In this document: piece after piece, positions 44,963 to 53,392 of the stretch
How positions within the stretch are numbered: position 1 is the stretch's first letter
Layout of the letters: the number at the start of each line of letters is the position of its first letter
From: CAVZBT01 sp963773605
GTDB lineage: Bacteria > Acidobacteriota > UBA6911
NCBI GenBank assembly: GCA_963773605.1
Contig: CAVZBT010000010.1
Coordinates: forward strand, 310,001 to 374,000
Length of the DNA stretch: 64,000 bases
Direction of reading: 5' to 3'
The notes under the pieces: model-generated
Database searches by the model: none
Seen by the model: only the letters and a program-made list of their open reading frames with translations
What the model was told of the DNA's origin: nothing
Translations under genes and position numbers: made by a program

Positions 44963-45038
44963 TGGTGGAGCTGGCGAGGATCGAACTCGCGACCTCCTGA
45001 CTGCCAGTCAGGCACTCTCCCAGCTGAGCTACAGCCCC
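44963..45038 (-). tRNA. tRNA-Ala (anticodon GGC)
   Basis: Complete cloverleaf on the minus strand. Acceptor GGGGCTG pairs with CAGCTCC (one G-T), the D-arm AGCTCAGCTGGGAGAG is canonical, the anticodon stem CCTGA/TCAGG encloses loop CTGGCAG with GGC, and the T-arm is GCGAG-TTCGATC-CTCGC. The CCA end is encoded. Its 3' half (44963-45007) is the core repeated at 42979 and 40352. It is followed on the other side by the uronate isomerase gene. Confidence 0.95.
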
Positions 45039-45161
45039 ACGGGCGATAACTCTACATGGTGGCTGGATTTCAGTCAACGCCGATCTGCCCTGCGCTTCCG
45101 GTTGCGCGGCCCGGCCGGGCAAAGTACACTCGTGCCGGTCCCCACGGATAAGGAGTGCGCC

Positions 45162-46586
45162 ATGGGCAAAAGGCCCTTCATCCACGACGATTTCCTGCTC
45201 CAGTCCGGCACCGCCGTCGAGCTGTATCACCGCCACGCCGAGGGCGTTCCCATCATCGACTACCACTGCCACCTCCCGCCCGATCAGGTCGCCGGGGATC
45301 ACCGGTTTCGTAACCTCACCGAGATCTGGCTCTGCGGCGACCATTACAAATGGCGCGCCATGCGGGCCGACGGCATCCCCGAACGCTACATCACCGGCGA
45401 CGCCTCCGATTGGGAGAAGTTCGAGAAGTGGGCGGGCACGGTGCCCCACACACTGCGCAACCCGCTCTACCATTGGACCCACATGGAGCTGGCACGCCCG
45501 TTCGGGATCACGGACCGGCTGCTCGGGCCCGATACGGCGCGCGCTACTTGGGACGAGTGCAACGCACTCCTGGCGCAGCCTGCCTTCTCCTGCCGCAGCA
45601 TCATGAAGCGGATGAACGTCGTCCTCGTCTGCACCACCGACGACCCCGTCGACACGCTCGAGCACCACCGCCGTGTGGCCGCGGATTCGTCCTTCAAGGT
45701 CCGCATGCTGCCGGCCTTCCGACCCGACAACGGCTTCGCCGTCGAAGCTCCCGAACCCTTCAATGCCTGGGTCGACCGGCTGGCGGCGTCGGCCGACGTC
45801 GACATCACGGGATTGGACTCCTATCTCAAGGCCTTTCATAAACGGGCGGACTTTTTTCACATGAACGGATGCCGCCTCTCGGACCACGGTCTGGAAACCG
45901 CCTACGCCCAGGATTACACCGACAGCGAAATCCGCCGGGCCTTCGACAAGATCCGCGGCGGCCAATTCCTCGAGCCGGACGAAATCCTCAAGTTCAAGTC
46001 GGCGATGCTCTACGAGCTTGGCCTCCTCTACCACGAGCTCGGCTGGACTCAGCAGTACCACTTCGGGGCAATGCGCAACGTCAACACCCGCATGCTGCGC
46101 CTTCTGGGGGCCAATACCGGCTTCGACACCATCGGCGATTTCGGTGTCGCGCGCCCGCTCGCGAAGCTGCTCGACCGGCTCGACGAACAGAACCGGCTGC
46201 CCAAGACCATCCTCTATAACCTCAACCCTCGGGACAACGAGCTGATGGCGGCCATGATCGGCAACTTCCAGTCCGGGGCGCCCGGAAAAGTCCAGTACGG
46301 CAGCAGCTGGTGGTTCCTGGATCAGAAGGACGGCATCGAAAAGCAGATCGAGGCGCTCTCGAACATGGGACTCCTCAGCCGCTTCGTCGGCATGCTGACA
46401 GACTCGCGCTCGTTCCTGTCCTACACGCGCCACGAGTACTTCCGGCGGGTGCTCTGCAACCTGCTCGGCGCTGAAATCGAGCAGGGACTGCTCCCGAATG
46501 ATCTGGAGACGACCGGTGCCCTGGTGCGCGACATCTGCTACCACAACGCAGCACGCTACTTCGGCTTCGACCTGCCGCCCGTCTGA
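45162..46586 (+). CDS. uxaC: Glucuronate (uronate) isomerase
   Basis: A 474-residue TIM-barrel enzyme of the amidohydrolase superfamily that interconverts D-glucuronate/D-galacturonate with fructuronate/tagaturonate in hexuronate breakdown. Early FIHDDFLLQSGTAVELY and the metal-binding HxH in DYHCHLPP (about residue 29) are typical, followed by the family-specific RAMRADGIPERYITG, HTLRNPLYHWTHMEL and a conserved end SRSFLSYTRHEYFRR. I place the start at ATG 45162, preceded by AAGGAG; the open frame extends upstream to 45102 without support. It stands alone, without other uronate genes nearby. Confidence 0.93.
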   Translation: MGKRPFIHDDFLLQSGTAVELYHRHAEGVPIIDYHCHLPPDQVAGDHRFRNLTEIWLCGDHYKWRAMRADGIPERYITGDASDWEKFEKWAGTVPHTLRNPLYHWTHMELARPFGITDRLLGPDTARATWDECNALLAQPAFSCRSIMKRMNVVLVCTTDDPVDTLEHHRRVAADSSFKVRMLPAFRPDNGFAVEAPEPFNAWVDRLAASADVDITGLDSYLKAFHKRADFFHMNGCRLSDHGLETAYAQDYTDSEIRRAFDKIRGGQFLEPDEILKFKSAMLYELGLLYHELGWTQQYHFGAMRNVNTRMLRLLGANTGFDTIGDFGVARPLAKLLDRLDEQNRLPKTILYNLNPRDNELMAAMIGNFQSGAPGKVQYGSSWWFLDQKDGIEKQIEALSNMGLLSRFVGMLTDSRSFLSYTRHEYFRRVLCNLLGAEIEQGLLPNDLETTGALVRDICYHNAARYFGFDLPPV

Positions 46587-46719
46587 TCTACTAAGCGGTT
46601 CAAATTGTATGGACGGCGGCCGCGGGCGTGCTAAAATAGAATCTCATTTTCCAATTGTAAGGTGGCCTAATCCGAGCCTGATAGGCGGTTACGATTACTT
46701 TTCGTTGGAGGACTTTTGT

Positions 46720-47022
46720 ATGGCTTTAATGATTAACGAGGACTGCATCAACTGCGGGGCGTGCGAGCCGGAGTGCCCGAACACCGCGATCTATGTCGGC
46801 GGCGAGGATTACGAGTTCAACGGTCAGATGTACCCGGCGCTGTCCCAGGACTACTACTACGTGGTGCCGGAGAAGTGCACCGAGTGTGTCGGCTTTCATG
46901 AGACCGAGCAGTGCGTTTCGGTCTGCCCCGTCGATGCCTGTGTGAAGGACCCGAACCACGCCGAAACCCGCGAAGCTCTGGTGGAGAAGACGAAGGCGCT
47001 GCACCCCGACCAGGCTTTGTAA
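46720..47022 (+). CDS. Two-[4Fe-4S] ferredoxin (YfhL-like)
   Basis: A 100-residue electron carrier. The first cluster motif CINCGACEPECP is the classical CxxCxxCxxxCP. The second is the expanded CTECVGFHETEQCVSVCP, with an 8-residue spacing typical of YfhL-like and allochromatium-type ferredoxins. It should transfer low-potential electrons in the cytosol. GGAGG at about 46707 precedes ATG 46720. The next gene is tRNA-Sec. No redox partner is adjacent. Confidence 0.92.
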   Translation: MALMINEDCINCGACEPECPNTAIYVGGEDYEFNGQMYPALSQDYYYVVPEKCTECVGFHETEQCVSVCPVDACVKDPNHAETREALVEKTKALHPDQAL

Positions 47023-47115
47023 TAGCCCTCCAAGACACACAGGGACCCTGGGCACGGCCCCGGGTCCCTGCCGCACGTTCACGCGATGGTCCGCGCCATC
47101 GTCGATCCGCCGCGC

Positions 47116-47213
47116 GGAGGTGAATCTGGCCTGGTGGCTGGCCTGGACTTCAAATCCAGTGGGGTTCACCGGAAGGTGGGCTCGGTGGGTTCGATTCCCA
47201 TGCACCTCCGCCA
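47116..47213 (+). tRNA. selC: tRNA-Sec (selenocysteine, anticodon UCA)
   Basis: A 98-base tRNA with features specific to tRNA-Sec: an extended acceptor stem (GGAGGTG with CACCTCC, then G discriminator and CCA), anticodon stem CTGGA/TCCAG with loop containing TCA, a very long variable arm (about 47161-47183), and T-loop GGTTCGATTCC. Its presence implies a UGA-decoding system; selA, selB and selD are not in this window. A decayed integrase lies just downstream, so this gene has been an insertion site. Confidence 0.9.
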
Positions 47214-47276
47214 CCCTTTCGTTTCAATGAGTGACCGGCTTTCCCACACTCACTGATACTCCCTCAGAATCGGCCT

Positions 47277-47740
47277 CAGAAGGGACCGATTGTGTAACGC
47301 TCAAGTCTGGCTGTAGCTTCTCTCAAATCTGTTTCGTCGACGATATTGTATCGGTCGAAAACGGAGCGTGTCTTGTGCCCACAGATCGTCATCGCGACCT
47401 TGTCGGATCACCCCAGCGCGTTTCAAATTCCGCACTGCGGTCCCAGCAGCAGGCCCGGAAGGCCCACCTTTGCGATAGCAGCCCTCCATGCGTCGTCGTA
47501 CAAGTACCGATGGGTTCCCCTTGTTTGTGAAAACGAGGTTCTGCCCCGGACCTTTCGTCACACGAACCGCGTAGAGGCACACGAGGACTTGATACAGTTC
47601 GCCGGAAAGCGGAATTATCGCGGCTCGTTATTCTTCGTCCTTCGCGCCTCCAGCGTGATCTGCCTGTTCATAAAATGTACCTGTGACCATTTCAGCCCGA
47701 GGATTTCAGGGCCGGGAATCCCCGTTACGGTTTGATCAAC
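47277..47740 (-). pseudogene. Tyrosine integrase pseudogene next to tRNA-Sec
   Basis: Shifting frames on the minus strand read EILGLKWSQVHFMNRQITLE, ARRTKNNEPR, then VFTNKG and TAVRNLKRAGV, then KVAMTICGHKTRSVFDRYNI and the tail VDETDLREATARLERY. These are consecutive C-terminal landmarks of tyrosine recombinases, including GHK and the catalytic Tyr region DRY. At least two frameshifts and loss of the HxLRH segment make it inactive. Its 3' end points to the tRNA-Sec 3' end, 64 bases away, as expected for an element once integrated there. Confidence 0.8.
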
Positions 47741-47918
47741 CCCGCACCTGTCACGCTCAGGCTGGCCGGCGATTATCGGGCCCTGCCCATGAGAAGCAAC
47801 CCGCCCGAGATTCGTCCCGCTGCGCCGATCGGACCCGGTTTCGATCTCGGGCATCCGTCGCCCGGATACCGGGCCCCGGCTTCCCGTCGAGTTCCGAGAG
47901 ACGCGACCCCCGGGGGCT

Positions 47919-49724
47919 TCAGGGCGCGGAGATTGCACTCCCCGCTTCGATCCGGGCCTTCTCCCACTCCTCGGGGTCGTGCCGCCAGACCTCGGTGTCG
48001 AGCATGGCCTTGGCGCCGAAGGGCTGCTTGTAGACGACCCGGTTGACGATCTTGTCGGACGCGGCCTTGCCGCCGCTCTTGCCCTCCAGCAGCCAGAAGT
48101 ACTCGTAATCCTGGAGCCCGCGGCGCTGCGATTTCAGCCTGATGCTAGGGATCGGCTGGTCGTATCCCATCACCTGGCCCCGGTAGATCAGCTGGCCCGA
48201 GCCGTTGTATATGCGTTCCGGCTCCTTGAAGTTTTCCGCCTCGTACCACGCGGCGAAGGCATTCCAGTCGAATTCCCACTGCACCCAGCCGGAGCAGTAC
48301 TTCCACCCGATCCAGCCGATCGCGCGATTGACGAGCAGTTCCAGGTCGAGGAAGGTGTTCGAGCCGCACCCCGAGTTCTTCCGCTGCTCGTAGATCATCG
48401 GGCCGTAGAACCACGTGTCGACCCCTTTCTGCCGGTACCGGGCGACACGGTCCGGATCGTATTCGACCGTGTGGCACACCAGGAGCTCGACCTCGGCGGC
48501 GAGCTTCTCCATCACCGCCGGCTCGTATCCGCCGTCGATCCGGTACTTGAACCAGCCCCGTCCCATCGCATCGTGGAGGAGGCGCCCGTAGTAGATCATC
48601 ATCTCGTACGACTCTTCGTTGTAGGACTCGTCGAGGCCGTTGAGAAACGCGATCTTGGTGACCTTGCGCCAGCGCGGGTCGGCATCCATGTGGGTGCGGA
48701 TCTGTCTCCCGGTCTCCTTCCAGACCGCTTCGTACTCGGGCGTCCGGCCCGCGGCAGGGAGATCGACCGGCCAGGCCGTGCCGTGCTTTCGCTTCACGTC
48801 GAACGGGAGCATGACGTGGTCGAGCGGCAGCCCATATCCCGGTCCCCAGTAAGCGTGTTGCCGGGTGAAGGCGCTGCCGTCGAGGTAACGCGAGAGACGG
48901 CGGTCGTATGCCGTCCAGTCGATCTGAACACGGGTCCCGTTTACCTTCAAATCGGGGCGATAGGCGTAAATCAGCGGCAGGAATCGATGCTGGTGGGCAA
49001 GCTGGTAGTAGAGCAGTTCCTCTGCCGCGGGCATGCCCTTCATGGAGCCGTTCCAGATGTCGCCCGGGAGGTGGTTTTCCTGCGGAAGCGCGAAATCCCA
49101 CACGTCGAGCGTTACCCGGAGGCTGTCCCTGCCCCCCTTCCAGGAGACGTTCACGTTGCCCGAGTAGCGCCCTGGAGGCGCCGCTCCGCGGTCGTACGGC
49201 ACGAAGATGTCCACCCACACCGCATGATTCCGCTGGCTGGGTATGTTGTTGTGCAGGTCGGGTATCGAAAACGGGAAACCGCTGTTCAGCCCGCCCTGCC
49301 GGTAAGGCATGAGAGCGTCGGGATACCAGTCGGGCCCGAGGGAGGTCTTTTCATAGCCGGTGGACGGACGGCGCACCTGCGTGTACCACTCCTTGAACAG
49401 GGCGACGTTGGGCCCCGCGAGCCGTGCACCCTGGGCATGCGCCAATCCGATGGGCTGTACATCGATGGCGTCGCGCGGCCCGTCTGTTTCCACGATGACC
49501 TGGAACGCGACAAACTCGTTGCGCGCGGCCTTCAGTGAAATGGTCTTTGCGGTGGCATCCCACACGGTACTGCCGGCGCGGGCATCGGGGTTGCCTTCGA
49601 AAACCCTCCCGGTGACCGGGCTGACGCGCACCCAGTCGCCCGCCGCCCACACCCGCACCCCTGAATCCTGGGCCGCTGCGGCTGTTGCCGAGGCAATCAC
49701 GGCCAGGCAGATTATCCGGAACAT
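47919..49724 (-). CDS. Secreted DUF4091 glycoside-hydrolase-like protein
   Basis: A 601-residue exported protein with a signal peptide (about 1-18) from ATG 49724. An N-terminal beta-sandwich (SLKAARNEFVAFQVIVE, then a typical RYSGNVNVSWKGG strand) is followed by a TIM-barrel (KIAFLNGLDESYNE with a possible catalytic pair) and a C-terminal DUF4091 domain including RGLQDYEYFWLLE. The architecture resembles GH123 and related uncharacterised glycosidases. An open frame to 49820 adds 32 residues before the signal and is not used. It follows the integrase remnant. Confidence 0.75.
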   Translation of the reverse strand: MFRIICLAVIASATAAAAQDSGVRVWAAGDWVRVSPVTGRVFEGNPDARAGSTVWDATAKTISLKAARNEFVAFQVIVETDGPRDAIDVQPIGLAHAQGARLAGPNVALFKEWYTQVRRPSTGYEKTSLGPDWYPDALMPYRQGGLNSGFPFSIPDLHNNIPSQRNHAVWVDIFVPYDRGAAPPGRYSGNVNVSWKGGRDSLRVTLDVWDFALPQENHLPGDIWNGSMKGMPAAEELLYYQLAHQHRFLPLIYAYRPDLKVNGTRVQIDWTAYDRRLSRYLDGSAFTRQHAYWGPGYGLPLDHVMLPFDVKRKHGTAWPVDLPAAGRTPEYEAVWKETGRQIRTHMDADPRWRKVTKIAFLNGLDESYNEESYEMMIYYGRLLHDAMGRGWFKYRIDGGYEPAVMEKLAAEVELLVCHTVEYDPDRVARYRQKGVDTWFYGPMIYEQRKNSGCGSNTFLDLELLVNRAIGWIGWKYCSGWVQWEFDWNAFAAWYEAENFKEPERIYNGSGQLIYRGQVMGYDQPIPSIRLKSQRRGLQDYEYFWLLEGKSGGKAASDKIVNRVVYKQPFGAKAMLDTEVWRHDPEEWEKARIEAGSAISAP

Positions 49725-49949
49725 AGCGGTCCTCTGTAACGAACTGTGAACGCGATTGACGGCAAATTCCGGGCAGCCATTGGAATCTGGCTTCTTACTT
49801 TGGGTCGAATGAAGCCCCATCAGGCTGGATCGGTCCTCCGGATCCCAAAGACGCAGCCACGGCGTGCCGGACAGGTTTCGATTCTAATACCAAAGCAGGC
49901 TGCGGATTCCACAGAACAGTGAAATCCGTGCCCTGCAATCTTGGGGGAT

Positions 49950-50318
49950 TCAGGCGTTTGCGAAATTCTTGGCGTAGCGCGGCTGGTAAAGCTGAATTGA
50001 AAAGCCGCCCGGTGCTCTGAAATGGGTCACGAGGCCGTAGCCGCGGTCCTCGATGTCTCCGACGAATTCGACCCCTTTGGCCTTTAGCTCGGAAACCGTT
50101 TGGCCAATGTCGTCGCAGTAGAACGAGACATCGTGCGTGCCGGAGGGGGCGCCGTCCGTGTCACTCGCCGGGTGGCAGCCCATGTCGGCTTCCGGAATCT
50201 CGAATATGAGCCAGCCGTCACCCACATCCGTGGCCCGGAACTGAAGCTTGTCGCGGAGAAAGGCGCGCAAGGCCTCGGGTTCCGACGTGTAGAACATGGC
50301 ATGAACCCCTCTGATCAT
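49950..50318 (-). CDS. VOC (glyoxalase-like) family protein
   Basis: A 122-residue vicinal-oxygen-chelate fold protein: two beta-alpha-beta-beta-beta units, the first beginning RGVHAMFYTSEPEALRAFLR and the second THDVSFYCDDIGQTVSELKA, ending PGGFSIQLYQPRY. Possible metal ligands are an early His, the His in THDVSFY and a late Glu/Gln. Activity cannot be assigned; members include dioxygenases and resistance proteins. The start at ATG 50318 has GGGAGG upstream. Confidence 0.85.
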   Translation of the reverse strand: MIRGVHAMFYTSEPEALRAFLRDKLQFRATDVGDGWLIFEIPEADMGCHPASDTDGAPSGTHDVSFYCDDIGQTVSELKAKGVEFVGDIEDRGYGLVTHFRAPGGFSIQLYQPRYAKNFANA

Positions 50319-50557
50319 GTTGCCTCCCGTGCAGTGGCGCGCGGCGGGGAAAACGCCCGGACGCTCACGATCCAATTAAAGCACAAGCGCCCCCGCCGGT
50401 CGAATCCCCTGCGGGGCGTTGGAGTCCTCTTTCGCGCACGCATCGGACAGTTCTATCTCGACGCTGTCGGGACCGGCGATCGCGCGGTGACGGGATTCGC
50501 AGGCAAACGTCAACCTCCCGCGCGACGCAACTCGAAAGCGAGACGGCACCTCAAACG

Positions 50558-50956
50558 TCAACCGGCGAGAATCTTCAACCACACCTGGCGGGTACGGGGG
50601 CCGTCAAACTCGGCGAGGAAGATGCCTTGCCAGGTGCCGAGCTGAAGCTTCCCCGCAGAGATGAAAACGAGCTGGGAGGCTCCGCTCAGGCTGGATTTGA
50701 CGTGTGCCGCGGCGTTCCCTTCCGAGTGCTCGTAGTTGTCACGCCAGGGCACCGCCTTCTCGAGCGCGCTCAAGACGTCGGATCGGACACTCGGATCCGC
50801 GTTCTCGTTGATCGTTATGCCGGCGGTGGTATGCGGGACGAAAAGATGGCAGACGCCCTCCTGGATATTGCTGTGAGCCACGAAGCGCTCCACCTCGCCC
50901 GTTATATCCACCAAGCAGGCATGGCTGGGTGTTCGAATCTGTATCTGTTCGAGCAT
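50558..50956 (-). CDS. YjbQ/UPF0047 family protein
   Basis: A 132-residue protein with the characteristic HLFVPHTTAGITINENAD segment and the C-terminal GTWQGIFLAEFDGPRTRQV, the hallmark of the YjbQ (UPF0047) family. These proteins have been reported to carry weak thiamine-phosphate synthase activity and can support thiamine-linked growth, but the true role is unclear. ATG 50956 rather than 50974 is used because GAGGG lies at good spacing upstream. It lies on its own upstream of the VOC gene, with 182 bases of gene-free sequence between them. Confidence 0.9.
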   Translation of the reverse strand: MLEQIQIRTPSHACLVDITGEVERFVAHSNIQEGVCHLFVPHTTAGITINENADPSVRSDVLSALEKAVPWRDNYEHSEGNAAAHVKSSLSGASQLVFISAGKLQLGTWQGIFLAEFDGPRTRQVWLKILAG

Positions 50957-51194
50957 CGTTCCCTCCTCACCCATCGTATCGGAACCGCCGCCGGAACGAC
51001 AATCCTTCAGGCCGGACGACAGAGTCCCGCCAGGTCCAGCACGAGCTCTTCGCGGTAATACTCTGAAACGCGCAGGCTCCGAGGTGGTGTATTCGGCTCA
51101 CCCCCAGAACGCTTCAAGGAATCGCGCCGGTCTCCCGCTGCCCCAGGAAGTCCGTGGCTGGACCCGCAAATCGATCTAAAATAAGGTCTCCTGC

Positions 51195-51467
51195 GTGAGG
51201 TGGTCGTCCATCTTTAACGAACGGGTGAGCCTATGCCGACAGGGTACCGTCGGCGTCCTGCTCCGGCTCCAAACGGGCTTTCTGCGATTGCAGGTATGCA
51301 CCGACTCGATTGTCCGCGTGACGTACTCTTTGCAGGCGGTTGCGCCCAATCCCGGTGAATCGTGTTGCTCGTGCTCGTGTGGCGCGCAGTGCCGGAGACG
51401 AGGGGACAATCCCTGGAGGAGATTGAGCGGTACTGGCGGAGCGACCGGGGGTCGAAAGGAATTGATC
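51195..51467 (+). pseudogene. Deletion scar joining a glycosidase start to an MFS sugar-porter end
   Basis: Two remnants are fused. At about 51240-51330 the sequence reads FLRLQVCTDSIVRVTYS, which resembles the N-terminal beta region of GH31-type alpha-glucosidases. At 51361-51460, in another frame, it reads VWRAVPETRGQSLEEIERYW, the characteristic end of sugar-porter MFS proteins. The bodies of both genes are missing. The beta-helix gene starts right after, with its own RBS. The long upstream extension of its reading frame into this region is therefore fortuitous. Confidence 0.65.
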
Positions 51468-53357
51468 ATGCGCAACAGAGCCGTTTTGCTGTTTCTGATT
51501 CTAACCGCGCCCTACGGATATGCGAGGGAATTCCACGTCTCCGTCGACGGCAGCGACCAGAATGACGGAACCGCATCGCAGCCTTACAGGACCATCTCGG
51601 CCGCGGCCCGGGCCGCACAGCCGGGCGATGTAATCACGGTCCACGCAGGGGTCTACCGCGAGCGCGTCGCCCCTCCACGCGGGGGGGAGTCCGACGACAG
51701 GCGCATCGTGTACCAGGCCGCGCCCGGCGAGAGGGTCGAAATCAAAGGCTCGGAAGCGGTCGGCAATTGGGTCAAAGTCCAGGGTGACGTCTGGAAGGCG
51801 ATTCTGCCCAATGGGTTCTTCGGCGGGTTCAATCCATACGCCGATTTGATCCGCGGCGACTGGTTCGAACCGAAAGGTCGCGCGCACCACACGGGCGCGG
51901 TTTATCTGAACGGTCAGTGGCTGACCGAGGCGGCCACGCTCGACGACGTCCTGGCCTCCACCGGAGCCGCCGCGCTGTGGTTCGGCCGGGTAGACGATGA
52001 GAACACGACCCTGTGGGCGCAGTTCAAGGGCGTGGACCCCAACGGCGAACTGGTCGAAATCAACGTGCGCCGGACAGTGTTTTACCCGGAAAAGCCCGGG
52101 ATCAATTACATCACGGTGCGCGGGTTCATCCTGCGCGACGCGGCTACTCCCTGGGCGCCTCCCACGGCGGAGCAGATCGGCCTCGTCGGCACACACTGGA
52201 GCAAGGGCTGGATCATAGAAAACAACGTCGTCAGCCACTCCGTCTGTTCCGGGATCGCGTTGGGGAAATACGGCGATGAGTGGGACAACACGTCCGCCAA
52301 CACGGCGGAAGGATACGTGAAGACCATCGAACGCGCGCTGAAGAACGGATGGAACCGGGAGACCATCGGCCACCACGTCGTGCGCAACAACACCGTCTCG
52401 CACTGCGAACAGGCGGGGATCGTCGGCAGCCTGGGGGCGGCGTTCAGTACGGTTACCGGCAACACCATTCACGACATTCACGTCCGGAAGCTTTTTACGG
52501 GCGCGGAAATGGCCGGCATCAAATTCCACGCGGCCATCGACACCACGATCCGCGGCAATCACATTTTCAGGACGACACGCGGTCTGTGGCTGGACTGGAT
52601 GGCGCAGGGCACGCGGGTTTCAGGCAACCTCTTTTACGACAACGCCACCGAGGACCTCTTCGTCGAGGTGAATCACGGGCCCTTTCTCGTGGACAACAAC
52701 ATCTTCCTGTCCGGGGTCAGCCTGCTCGACTGGTCCGAGGGGGGCGCCTACGTGCACAACCTGATCGCGGGGAAGATCGTCAGCGGCCCCGAACTGCAGC
52801 GCTCCACGCCGTACCACCCGGCTCACTCGACCGAGGTCGCCGGACTGGTCAACATAACGGGGGGCGACGACCGGTTCTATAACAACATCCTGCTCGGCAA
52901 AGACGGGTCGCCGGGTACGGCGCAAACCGCGGATAAAGACCCGCAGAGAGTCTCCGGCTACGGGCTGTGGGTGTACGACCAACGGGAATCCCCGCTGCAG
53001 ACGGGCGGGAACGTCTATTATTACGGCGCGCGCCCTTATGCGAGTGAACGCAATCCCGTTGATCGTCCTGACCTGAATCCGGCGATCCAGTTGATGAAAT
53101 ACATCTACACGGATCGCGTGAACCTGATCCTGACCGTGGACGAGGCGGTGGGGAACCCGCATGCCGCTCTCGTGACCACCGCGCTGTTGGGGAAAGCCGC
53201 CATCCCGGGGCTTTCGTACGACAGCCCCGACGGCCTGCCGCTGAAAGTGGACGCCGACTACTTCGGCAGGCCGCGCGATGCGTCAAACCCCACCCCGGGT
53301 CCCTTTGAAAAACCCGGCGGAGGAAAGCTCGAATTGCAGGTCTGGCCCCCGCGTTGA
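51468..53357 (+). CDS. Secreted right-handed parallel beta-helix protein
   Basis: A 629-residue exported protein. After a signal peptide (about 1-19) comes a DUF1565-like cap (HVSVDGSDQNDGTASQPYRT, GDVITVHAGVYRE), then a parallel beta-helix of pectate-lyase type with runs such as WIIENNVVSHSVCSGI, VRNNTVSHCEQAGIVG, VTGNTIHDI and VSGNLFYDN. The fold is usual in polysaccharide lyases and glycosidases acting outside the cell; catalytic residues cannot be assigned. ATG 51468 preceded by AAAGGA is chosen over the longer open frame from 51195, which covers gene remnants. Confidence 0.85.
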   Translation: MRNRAVLLFLILTAPYGYAREFHVSVDGSDQNDGTASQPYRTISAAARAAQPGDVITVHAGVYRERVAPPRGGESDDRRIVYQAAPGERVEIKGSEAVGNWVKVQGDVWKAILPNGFFGGFNPYADLIRGDWFEPKGRAHHTGAVYLNGQWLTEAATLDDVLASTGAAALWFGRVDDENTTLWAQFKGVDPNGELVEINVRRTVFYPEKPGINYITVRGFILRDAATPWAPPTAEQIGLVGTHWSKGWIIENNVVSHSVCSGIALGKYGDEWDNTSANTAEGYVKTIERALKNGWNRETIGHHVVRNNTVSHCEQAGIVGSLGAAFSTVTGNTIHDIHVRKLFTGAEMAGIKFHAAIDTTIRGNHIFRTTRGLWLDWMAQGTRVSGNLFYDNATEDLFVEVNHGPFLVDNNIFLSGVSLLDWSEGGAYVHNLIAGKIVSGPELQRSTPYHPAHSTEVAGLVNITGGDDRFYNNILLGKDGSPGTAQTADKDPQRVSGYGLWVYDQRESPLQTGGNVYYYGARPYASERNPVDRPDLNPAIQLMKYIYTDRVNLILTVDEAVGNPHAALVTTALLGKAAIPGLSYDSPDGLPLKVDADYFGRPRDASNPTPGPFEKPGGGKLELQVWPPR

Positions 53358-53392
53358 GTCCTTGGAATCGGCTGGCTGGCGTTTTTTCAGGC

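Noticed and set aside
44817..46544. 575-codon minus-strand open frame opposite uronate isomerase
   Set aside because: It is antisense to uxaC, runs through the tRNA-Ala gene and the cassette end, and resembles no protein.
47979..49538. 519-codon plus-strand open frame opposite the DUF4091 gene
   Set aside because: Shadow of a well-supported gene; composition only.
50376..50582. 68-codon minus-strand frame between the VOC and YjbQ genes
   Set aside because: It overlaps the YjbQ 3' end, has no ribosome-binding site and no recognisable domain.
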